Assembly (NCBI GenBank): GCA_030268105.1
Contig: BSDZ01000011.1
Location: 4,675,001 to 4,739,000 of the forward strand
DNA length: 64,000 bases
Direction of reading: 5' to 3'
DNA from: Volvox africanus
Taxonomy: Eukaryota; Chlorophyta; Chlorophyceae; Chlamydomonadales; Volvocaceae
In this document: positions 55,601 through 64,000 of the stretch, in pieces
Layout of the letters: the number at the start of each line of letters is the position of its first letter
Position numbering within the stretch: position 1 is the first letter of the stretch
Translations under genes and position numbers: made by a program
The notes under the pieces: generated by a model
Told to the model about the DNA's origin: nothing
Databases searched by the model: none
Seen by the model: the letters and a program-made list of their open reading frames with translations, nothing else

Positions 55601-58600
55601 CCGGTATTGTTTCTCGTGCGTACAATGTACTGCAGGTACTATCGGGCCCTGTACGCAGCATTGGACAGAGAGGGCCCGACGACGTCGTCTCGCGCCCCAA
55701 TGTTTCTGGCGCTGCTCTTTAAAGCGATGCAGGCATGTGGTGTCTCCCGTCACCTCGCCGTCAGTGTCGATATATACGTATGAATAGGGGACTCTGATAA
55801 TAAGAATGTTATTATTCCTAAATTTAATGTCATATAACTAATATACCGATATTAGTTCAGATAGTTAAATATGAGCCTACTGCCTTTTCCGACCCATCTC
55901 GTCTTATCCCTCCCACTCGCACCCTCGTCCTGGTGTTCCCCCAGGGCGATGTGTCCGTGAAGCGGGTGGCGGCATTCGCCAAGCGCCTGCTGCAGCTGGC
56001 CGCAGCTGCACAACCCAACTGGGCGTGTGGGGCTCTGCTGCTCATTTCGCAGGTGGGAAAGAGGGAGGGGTCTAGGCGAATAATTTTACAGGAGTCCTGG
56101 TCGCACTGCTGCTTTTGAAGGGTACAATTACCAATCGTAGCAATAAGCAGCAACCACCGTGTGTGGTGAAAGGTTATGTGTGATGTCTGGCGAGGAAAGG
56201 GTTTTCTTTGTCTCGTAATGTTATGCAAAAGTTTTTTTAGTGTTGTTTTAGATTCCCGTGTCACTATGTGGATTCTGTTTGTCATATCATTTATCGTTGT
56301 CGTAATTGCTTGATATTATATCTGATGGGGGGTATTATGTTAAGCAAGCAGGTGTTAGGGTTGCACCACATAGGCTTGGGCACATCTGCCTCGTAACCAT
56401 CGCTCTCTTGTTCCCATCAAGGTAATTAACTAAAAAAACACCTCCCTCGCATGTCACAGGTACTTGCTGTTCAGCCCGCGCTCTGGGCCTCAATCACTCA
56501 CCCAGAAGACGTCATCGGAAGTGGTGTGGAGGAGTTTAAAGACGCTGACGGCCTGGACGATCTCACCAGTGACGATGATGTCGATATTGACCGATTCTGC
56601 GACAATGACGACTCCAAGAAGGAACCTGAGGCTGAAGACGACGGGGCCAAGAAAACGCTTAAGAAGAAGAACAAGACTGCGGAGAAGGGGACGGGCGAAA
56701 AGAAAGGAAACGACGGCGGGGTGGTGGGAAAAGCGCAGAAGAAGACATCGAAAGTTACGGTTGGGTCGAGGAGTGGGGAGAACGCAATGGATGAGGAAGA
56801 CGACGGTGCGGAGTTGGCGGAGTTGAAGTTGGATTTGAATGGTAACCGCCGTCAGACGCATGCGTTGGCGAGTACTAGCGGTCGTGGCAGTGGCAGCGGC
56901 CCTGTGGTTGCTGCGGAGGACTTGTTAGTGGCCAAGGTGGCAGCGGCGCAGGCGCGAGCGGCTTCCCAGGCTACGGTGTGGCCGCAGCCTTCATATTACC
57001 AGCCGGATAAAAGGTGAGGTCACCATTACCGCCTATCACACTACCATCATATGGGGTTATGACTATCATGTTATAATTCTCGTTTGCGGTGGATTGACTC
57101 CCAGCCCTCCTGACTGACTCCCCCATCATACTCACGCGCTTACATACACACATGTATACACGAACGCTGCGTCACGGTGCTCCCCCGCTGCTCCAGGGAG
57201 CCCCTATACGCCAACGCGGACCGATCCTGCTGGTGGGAGCTGACTGCTCTAGCCGCCCACGCCCACCCCTCAGTGGCGGCCATGGCCCGGTCGCTTCTCG
57301 CTGGGGCGCCAGTGATCTTTGACGGGGACCCGCTCCGGGACCTCAGTCTGGTGGCGTTTCTGGACAAGTTTGTCAATAAGAAACCCAAGGTGGGGACGAC
57401 GGCGTGGGTGGCAGACGTGCCGATACGGGGGTTTGGGGACATGGATATATGTGCTTATATTAATGTAGTTCGCCGTTTGAGCTATCTCCCGTCACGGTGA
57501 TCTTAAGGACTATAACCATCTACCGCGTCACAACCTCCATACTGCCAAGTTCCACTGTGCAGCAGCGTGGCAAGGAGATGCGAATATTATCATTTTGGAT
57601 CACGACCTCTGCGGGCTGGCACCTGCAACCTCCGTGGACCTGCTTCCGCGGTCGCAAACCCGGACATACACACACACACATCAACCACATCGCATACACA
57701 CATACACCCCAGGATCTCGTGCCGGGGTGTCTTCAATATATAAATATTGTCGCTCGACCCTATTCCCTTAATCCGTCGTTTCTCAGCTTTATCACTGTCA
57801 AGCAAGGTTACAAGCCGTACACATACACATGCACATGCACGTATGTATATACATATACAACGTAGAGACATAGATGACACATATGTAACTTCCGCTTCTG
57901 TCCTCCACCCCCTCTCCTGCACAGCCAATTGATCGGAGCCGGTCAGTCATGCAGCCCACCGCGGTGCCCCTCAGAGGCGCGCTACTGGACGGCACTGCGG
58001 ATGCAGTCGCCCGGGGTACGGCTAAACAGCCCCCACTGGTCAGTATGGCCCAGCTCAGCAGTGAAGCCTTTTCGGCGCTCGAAGAGGCTCGGGTGGAGTC
58101 TGCAGACCTGTTCTTCCACAGGTAAAGAAACAATCACAACGTTTTATTCCTGAAATTTAACGAATAGGCGCATTCCAATATTTAATTGATAACATTTCTA
58201 TCTTTCGCGCGCTCCTATAGAGGCCAAAAATTCGCACATCGGCTTAAGATTGCTCAAATTGGTTTTCTGTATTTTCTGTTTTTCCAGGTTCCTCAACTTG
58301 AAGGGCGTCAAGGACAAGCAGGCAGCTCGCTCCGAAGCCAAAAAACGCAAAGGTGCCCGGGACGACAAGGGCGGGGATGAGGAGTCGCTCAGCGAGGCAG
58401 ATGAAGACGAAGTCGACCGATATCTTGAGAAGCAGGTGGGGTGCGGAGCGGTGCTAGGATTACAGGACCTGACCTGCTTGGAAGGAAACTCCCCCTCTGG
58501 TGGTCCTTCCTTTGGGGGAAGGGGGGCGAGATGCCTTGGGTCGCCGAAGCTCTCGCCACGAGCCGCATTCATGACACCTTGGAGGCGTATGATGCTGCTA

Positions 58601-59821
58601 TTGTGTCGAGCCATTCAATTGGGTCCTCCTTAGTCTATCTGCTCTTCAGGATTTGTCTGCTCGGCCTCCTCCCTCGATAGCACTCCAGAGGATGTAAAGT
58701 TAGGGATAAAACGTCTGTATGCATTATATTCACCCGCATTATAATATAGCTAAATTATGGTGTTATACCAACTGGGTTTGGATCTGGATCTGAATTCGGA
58801 CCTACAGGAGGGCATGGTCGGCGACACTCGAAGCCTTCCCAACTCAGAATACGACTACGACCACCTGGTAGATGCCATGGCGGAAGATGGACTGGATGAC
58901 CAAGATCGGGTGGAGGAGGAGGACGTTGATGTGGATGTGGCCGGCGAGGACGTCAATGTTCTGGATCTTCCTAGTCCCAGTGATGGCGACGAGGCCGAAG
59001 AGGAGAGTGATAAAAAAGCGGCGGCGAAGCGGCGGAAGCGTAGTCGTGAGGCGCTGGAGGCGGCGGGAATCACGGAAGCAGATCTAGAGGCTTTGTCGTC
59101 CGACGATGATGATGATGGTGATGATGAGGTGGAGATGGATGACGGAGACAACGGTGATGACGATGAGGAGGGGGCGCCCTTGAGTGAAGGGGAGGATGGT
59201 GAGGAGGAAGAGGAAGACGATGAGCTGATTCGCCTGATGGCTGGCGGCAGCAGCGATGACGTCGACGCTGACATGGATGACCTTGGAGATGACGACGACG
59301 ATGAAGCGCCCAAGCTGGTGCCTCTCGGCAAGGGCGGGAAGGAACGGGCCGCAGGAAAAGCGGAGGGCGGCGACGGCAAGGGAAGGAGCAGGAAAGGGGA
59401 CGTCGCAGAGAAAGGAGGCCGCAAGGGTAAAAGTGGTAGTGGTGGGGGCGGGGGAGGTTTGTTCGCCAGTGCGGAGGACTACGAGGCGCTGATAGACCGC
59501 GCGGAGAGGGAGGAGGCGGAGGGGCTCCAGAGCGAGAGAAAGGACCGCCAGGGAGGTGAAGGGAGAGGGCGGGGGCGGGGGGGGAGAGGGCGGAGGGGAA
59601 GGCATCTAGGAGAGGGAAGTGGAGGATATGTAGGAGAGAGGAGAGGAGGAAGAGGTGGGGAGAGAGGGAGAGGAAGGGGGGGAGAGAGGGAGAGGAGGAA
59701 GGGGAGAGAGAGGGAGAGGAGGAAGGGGAGAGAGAGGGAGAGGAGGAAGGGGAGAGAGAGGGAGAGGAGGAAGGGGAGAGAGGGAGAGGAAGGGGGGCGG
59801 ACAGGCGGACGTATAAATTGA
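46672..59821 (+). CDS. CEBPZ: CEBPZ/Noc1/Mak21 family 60S ribosome biogenesis factor
   Basis: Nucleolar CBF/Mak21-family protein needed, with Noc2, for pre-60S assembly and export. Seventeen exons: 46672-47173, 47709-48007, 49360-49464, 49847-49912, 50272-50403, 50579-50761, 52038-52109, 52377-52508, 53093-53257, 53498-53709, 55636-55732, 55945-56052, 56460-57013, 57197-57389, 57925-58121, 58288-58435, 58808-59821; 1392 aa, all phases agree. Family landmarks: LATKKSGGKELVRQAFEAL, ELFTNALLPDRKLKF, LVNKLGDPSRQVASKAVYLL, EVERFVFRPGLADKARYYAV, LLSGLITGVRRAFPFVQPDD, LSVQALMLMYQLM, RVAAFAKRLLQLA, YYQPDKREPLYANADRSCWW, HPSVAAMARSLLAGAPV, GDPLRDLSLVAFLDKFVNKK and ESADLFFHRFLNLK. Acidic Asp/Glu-rich blocks and FASAEDYEALID follow, as in other members. 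Intron 11 appears to use a GC donor. The last about 80 residues are a minisatellite-encoded RERERRKG repeat. Confidence 0.95.
48204..49148. repeat. three diverged copies of an intronic repeat
   Basis: In intron 2 of CEBPZ, a unit beginning CTGCGCTACACTCCCAG and containing GAGC(C/T)GTCTGGATTTATCT appears at about 48204-48275 (partial), 48708-48886 and 48983-49148. The last two also share AGCTCCAGGCCT near their right ends, so the unit is about 165-180 bp. Confidence 0.65.
51406..51484 (+). repeat. CEBPZ intronic repeat, partial copy A
   Basis: Starts ACCGCGTCACAACCTCCATA and runs through GGCAAGGAGATGCGAATATT to CCATTTTGGG, then diverges. In CEBPZ intron 6. Confidence 0.75.
51758..51958 (+). 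repeat. CEBPZ intronic repeat, full copy B
   Basis: About 200 bp, almost identical to copy C at 57521-57725. It shares GGGCTGGCACCTGCAACCTC, CATCAACCACATCGCATACA and ends GGATCTCGTGCCGG. In intron 6, same orientation as copies A and C. Confidence 0.85.
53735..53848. repeat. ATGT tetranucleotide array, retrotransposon 3' tail
   Basis: About 28 ATGT units immediately left of the LINE-like sequence. Read on the element's strand they form a 3' ACAT tail. Confidence 0.9.
54367..54382. repeat. interstitial telomere-like repeat
   Basis: CCCTAAAACCCTAAGG inside the 3' UTR of the LINE fragment; nearly the same 16-mer as at 43528-43543. Confidence 0.45.
57521..57725 (+). repeat. CEBPZ intronic repeat, full copy C
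   Basis: In CEBPZ intron 14. Begins TACCGCGTCACAACCTCCAT, contains GGCAAGGAGATGCGAATATT and ends GGATCTCGTGCCGG; see copies at 51406 and 51758. Confidence 0.85.
59630..59800. repeat. GA-rich coding minisatellite
   Basis: Tandem units of about 24 nt of the form GGGAGAGGAGGAAGGGGAGA in the last CEBPZ exon, translated as repeating RERERRKG. Copy number is likely to vary between strains. Confidence 0.85.
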
Positions 59822-59925
59822 ATGGCTAAAAACTCAGATGAGTCAGATCTCGAATGCTCGATCCGCTCTTCGGATTCAAGCACGTGTTGAACTTGACAAC
59901 GGGGGGTTGGGGATATTGTTCTTCT

Positions 59926-59930
59926 GTGTA
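59926..59930 (+). terminator. TGTAA poly(A) signal of CEBPZ
   Basis: TGTAA about 105 nt past the stop at 59821, at the expected distance. Confidence 0.6.
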
Positions 59931-60660
59931 ACGGCGGAAGGCGCATGGCTTTGTATGGGAGGGGGGACAATAATCTTACACTTTCGTTATTCTATCGTCA
60001 ACATGAAACAAAAGTTAATGCCGCAAAAAGCTCTACAAAAGCGCGCACAGAAACAATAACAGGAATGGCAATAACAGGAATGACAGGAAATCAGCAGAAA
60101 ATTATTTGCAAAGAGCATCGAGGGAATTATAGGGGGCACATCGGCACATGCTTAGCGAAGGAGTTTTGGCGGAGGGTGTAACAGAGCCGTATAAATAGGC
60201 ATATATTGTGACATAATGGGGAGAAATGCCTCGGTGCTATTCAAAACAGCGTTGGCCCTCTTACGTGTACACACAGATGACATGTTATTTGATGCGATGA
60301 TTGTAACCTCCCCATGTATACAGACTATCTTCCTTACTCATCCTCTCTTCGTCAAGGTTCGAAGCTGCCATCCCGCTAACGGTCGTTGCATCGATTGTTA
60401 CAAATCGTTGTATGTAGGTACTGCAAGTTTGGACTATGACTGGACTGCTATCAAACTCTTCGGTCACTTGTGCAACATGTAACGTGCGTGCTTGAGGCCC
60501 ACACTGTCAATAGCTCCAGAAGTTTGGACTACAAATATCACACAGAAAACATTTTTGTGTACTTCCCTGATGCAACACGTCTCTGTTTAAGTTCGATTAG
60601 ATCTACCTCAAGACACTTAATGATATAATTCTCTGAGGCGGCTTCTTTCTTGGCTTCTTT
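59931..60660. other. intergenic between tandem genes
   Basis: About 0.7 kb between CEBPZ and the GPKOW-like gene. No coding, RNA or repeat feature recognised. Confidence 0.5.
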
Positions 60661-63600
60661 ATGATGGCCGATGGACGAGAGCAGAAGCCGTCTTTAGCTT
60701 TTACGTTTCAGAAGAAGAAAGTACTTCAAAAGGTTGCCGTAAATGTTGTGGAGCAGAAAGATATAGGACAGCTCATCTCGGGCTTTGAGGGAGCAAAAAT
60801 TCAAGTTGTCGGTGGAGACACCGCTGCGGAACTCAAAACTTACGTCATCCCCAAAATTGAAAACACGTACAAATCTGGAGTGGGTCCAAAGAAGTTCACG
60901 CCTTCATACAAGCCGCCCAGCTCCGATGCCAATGTGGACAATTCGGAGGACCGATTCGTGCAAGCAGCTTCTACAGTTCCGGTCATTACGGAATTCGGTT
61001 TGCAGCTACGTGAGGACAGACAGGGTAACCGCGCTCCCGGGGACGCCGGACCATCTAATAGCGTTGGGAATGGAAACGGAGGTGGAGGAAGCACTACAGC
61101 AGCATTTCTGGAGGCGCGAGCATTCCGGGAGGCGGTGGAAGAGCTCCCGGAATCGGTCGATGTCGAGGTGCGGTGCGAAGGAAACGAAGGGTAACGGGGG
61201 AAGGAAAAGGGAGCCGGGGGCTTTGACGGGGAGAAATCCAGACGTCTCTTTCGTCCTACCTACATTCGATATGATTTTAATGAAGTTAGGGTGTTTACGA
61301 TGCCGTACATGGCCGAATTGCGGAGCATATGATATATTTAGCCCTCCTGACCTTGTCTCATGGAATCCTTCCATCCATCTCACTGCTTCTTCACGCCCGG
61401 CTCGCCCGCTCCCCACTCCCCCGTAACCCACTCCCCGGCCCCCCTCCTCGTCCTGCCCGGGCCCAACTTCTCCCCTACCGTACAGGCTTATGAGGCAATG
61501 CCCATAGAGGAGTTCGGCAAAGCCATGCTGCGGGGTATGGGCTGGCAGGACGGCATGGGGGTGGGCCGGAACCGGAAGAAAGTGGACGCCATCGAGTATG
61601 TACGGCGACCGGAGCGGCTAGGGCTGGGTGCCCAGCCGTTGGCTCTTAAGGCGGATACGAGCAAGCCCGTCAAGATGGGTGGGTGGGTCCTCATGACGAA
61701 AGGGGTCCCGAGCTGAGTTGCGTGTGTGTGTATATGCGTGTATGTGTATGCGTGTGTTGTTTCGGGGGAAGGGGAAGGGTTGTAGAGTAGCTGGCCGACG
61801 AGCACCGGCAAGAACTAAACTAGGCAACATATCCTAATTTATATTTGGATTTTTTTTGTAAGTTACAAATTCCCCAACTGCTCCTCTTCGTGTTTTAGCT
61901 GCTCCTCTTATATTGCACCTACCTGGTGCAATATACCTCCAACATGAGCTCCGACTACGTCATTTGACTGCCCTTCTCCCCATCCCCTTCCATCGCACGG
62001 GTGCATCTGTTGCATGACTATACATCATCTCACCCGGACACATAAGGCATTATCAGGCCTTAAAAGGCCTTAGATCGGAATTTTCAGGATGAGTAATAGG
62101 CCCCATCTGACCGCACCTTTCCCCGTCCCTGGCCTCTCATACTGTTCGTACAGTCTAACCACTGGGCCTTCATTTCCGGAATCACTCGTCTCCCCATCCC
62201 AATTTCCCCTCCCTTCACCCGATCTTCCCCCGTCAGGTGACAAGCCCCAGCGTCAAGATCTCGTACTGGCGCCGGATGCGGATGGCCGTCAGCGAAACGT
62301 ACGGAAGCTGGACGAGCAGCTCGTGGCGAGGAGCACGGTGAGGAGTCTCTGTGTTATGGGTATAGACATAAATTGTGTAGGTAGGTAGGTATGTGTGTTT
62401 AGGTTGGTAGGTAGGTGTGTTCGTATGTATATTCATTTTGTATTATTTCCTTCAACCAAATCGCGGACTCCACTCCTTTCACCGTGTACGGATGTTCGTA
62501 ACGCTCCCACTCGTGCTTTTTCCTTCCTGGGTAATTGCCCTGCTCCCGCCACGTGTGTGTTTTGCCCCCCTGACCCCCGATCCCCACCCCCGAAGGTTCT
62601 TCCGGGGCCCCAGCCCGGCAAGGAGATGCGAATCACATCGGGACCGCATGCCAGCCTGGCCTGTACGGCCCTGGAGGCGCTGCCCGCTACGGGCGACATC
62701 AAGCAACATGGTAAAGTACGCCGAACCGTGCCGTACGTTATGCCCGATGCAGTAAACAACTTGTCTCCACTAACTCCACTGGTCCGTTTGCGTGCCATAT
62801 TGCTATCGTACAACGCGGTATAATCGTACAGCCAAGAAAGAGGTTTTTTGTGCCATCTGTTTTTAGTTCACAAAGCCATATGATAAGTCGAGGGGCTGCT
62901 ACTGGATAGGGCAGTTGTTTTGTTAAATGATTGATATGGCAAGAATAAACCATAAAATTAAATATGAAAGGGAGTTTAAGGCTCGACGATGCCGTGACAG
63001 TGCACTTATCGTCTCTGTACATTTCGCCAGCCGTAGATTTCCGAACAACCAAACGTGCTGCTTTTGCCTTCCGACCTTGTACTGCCCCTCCCTCCCTGGA
63101 CTCTCTTTCTCATTTGCACAGAGCGCTGGCTGGTCCGTCTGGCCGCAAGTCAAGAACTGGTTGTCGTACAGGTTTCGGAGTTAGGCGAGAAGTGGGACCG
63201 GGCGAAGGCAGTGGACAAACCTGGGAAAGATGCTGGCGGGGGTGACGGCGGCGGCGGCGGTAAATTGAGATCCCGGGAGGTTAGAGGGATGGAGACCCAG
63301 GACGTAGATCGAGACTCGGAGCGAGGCGGCGGTGACAGCGGTGGCGGCGGTGGAAGAGGAGGAGCAGGCAGTGGTGGCGGGCTGGCTGACGGCTCCGGAG
63401 GGACCGATGGAGGGAGGGATAGGGATGGGCTTCGGTCAGATCCGGACTACGAACGCCCGTACGACAGGCAGTACGACTGTGATCGGGATTCGGGTCGCCA
63501 GCGAGGCAGAGAGCGGGAAGAATCAAGGCCAGCGGATAACCGCAGCGGCGGAAAGCGGAAGTCCAGGGAGGAGGACGAGCGGCGGCTTGGCGATGATGAT
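60661..63600 (+). CDS. GPKOW: GPKOW/MOS2-like spliceosomal G-patch and KOW protein, 3' end outside window
   Basis: Nuclear RNA-binding protein of the Spp2/GPKOW/MOS2 family, which works with the DEAH helicase Prp2/DHX16 at spliceosome activation; plant MOS2 also acts in miRNA processing. Exons so far: 60661-61167, 61486-61678, 62237-62337, 62596-62710, 63122-63600; phases agree. The N-terminus has SLAFTFQKKKV, as in MOS2. The G-patch is AYEAMPIEEFGKAMLRGMGW ... GMGVGRNRKK ... ERLGLGAQP. KOW-like regions include QDLVLAPDADGRQRNVRKLD, EMRITSGPHASLACTALEAL and ERWLVRLAASQELVVVQVSE. An Arg/Asp/Gly-rich stretch follows. A gtgagt donor at 63601 shows the gene continues past the window; a second KOW motif is expected there. 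The first of two adjacent ATGs is taken as start. Confidence 0.92.
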
Positions 63601-64000
63601 GTGAGTCTTTTGAGTGTTTTTGATTTTTATATCCAAATTTGTTTTGTTTGCTCTCCAAACGCTTTTGGAAAACAAATAAAATTACATGAATTGGGCTATC
63701 CATAATATTACTAGATTTGGATATCCAATAGGATATCTAATTTATATGAATCTACGTTTGAAAAGATCCAAATTTGGGTGGATCCCATTACGTCAAATTA
63801 TCGACGATTCTATTACCAAATACGTTCTTACTGAACTTATCAAAAAATTTCGGAAGGAATTGAGGTTTTAGAAATCAAGGATAAAAAGATATGCGGTAAA
63901 ACACAGAAATTTGGCCTAAGAAAGCACAAAAATATCTCGTCTTATGTTTGCTGTATTATCTTAAGGTTTTAAGCTACTGAGTTTTGCCTTCGACAACGGA
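63601..64000. other. AT-rich intronic segment at window edge
   Basis: Follows a gtgagt donor of the GPKOW-like gene. It is much richer in A/T than the surrounding DNA and contains a small open frame at 63686-63871 (61 aa, e.g. GWIPLRQIIDDSITKYVLTE). It may be an inserted AT-rich element or organelle-derived DNA; origin unresolved. Confidence 0.4.

Noticed and set aside
58855..59970. Long Ser-rich and Pro/Leu-rich minus-strand frames opposite the last CEBPZ exon
   Set aside because: Shadows of acidic and GA-rich coding sequence on the plus strand.

Overview
This window is nuclear DNA of a volvocine (Chlamydomonas/Volvox-type) green alga. The evidence is short exons split by many GT-AG introns, frequent G/C-ended codons, TGTAA poly(A) signals downstream of several stops, introns crowded with GT/CA microsatellites and G-rich minisatellites, and protein families typical of this clade: an OPR protein with a RAP domain, a ciliary B9-domain protein and an F-box-like/ankyrin protein. 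Exon chains were assembled by eye. In nearly every model all junction phases agree and the summed length is a multiple of three.

Layout. 2.2-4.9 kb (+): CaMK-type protein kinase. 5.8-6.3 kb (-) and 6.9-8.2 kb (+): two small membrane proteins of unknown function. 8.3-10.3 kb (-): SnRK1/AMPK beta subunit with an N-myristoylation start encoded by an ATG-only exon. 12.2-14.2 kb (+): GUCD1-like protein. 18.0-19.3 kb (-): a decayed 18S rRNA pseudogene carrying two insertions. 20.2-24.9 kb (-): ATG18/WIPI autophagy propeller. 25.6-27.8 kb (+): F-box-like/ankyrin protein. 32.0-37.9 kb (-): OPR-RAP organelle RNA-binding protein whose RAP domain is split by an intron of about 100 CCCTGT units. 38.3-38.9 kb (+): small single-span protein. 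40.0-46.2 kb (-): B9D2-like transition-zone protein and, upstream, a Ser/Pro-rich gene that may be fused to it. 46.7-59.8 kb (+): CEBPZ/Noc1/Mak21 ribosome-biogenesis factor in 17 exons, with a truncated non-LTR retrotransposon and several repeat families in its introns. From 60.7 kb to beyond the right edge (+): GPKOW/MOS2 splicing factor.

The genes are housekeeping and regulatory: Ca2+ and energy signalling (CaMK, AMPK beta), autophagy (ATG18), organelle RNA metabolism (OPR-RAP), cilium gating (B9D2), 60S biogenesis (CEBPZ) and splicing (GPKOW). Several pairs are head to head (AMPK beta/GUCD1, ATG18/ankyrin, OPR/small membrane protein, Ser/Pro-rich gene/CEBPZ) and could share promoter regions. 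There is no prokaryotic operon, CRISPR array or phage. The most unusual material is intronic or intergenic: a G-quadruplex-capable hexamer array inside a RAP-domain gene, a 97-bp TG...CA element with a perfect 5-bp target duplication inside an 18S pseudogene, and repeat families confined to one gene's introns.
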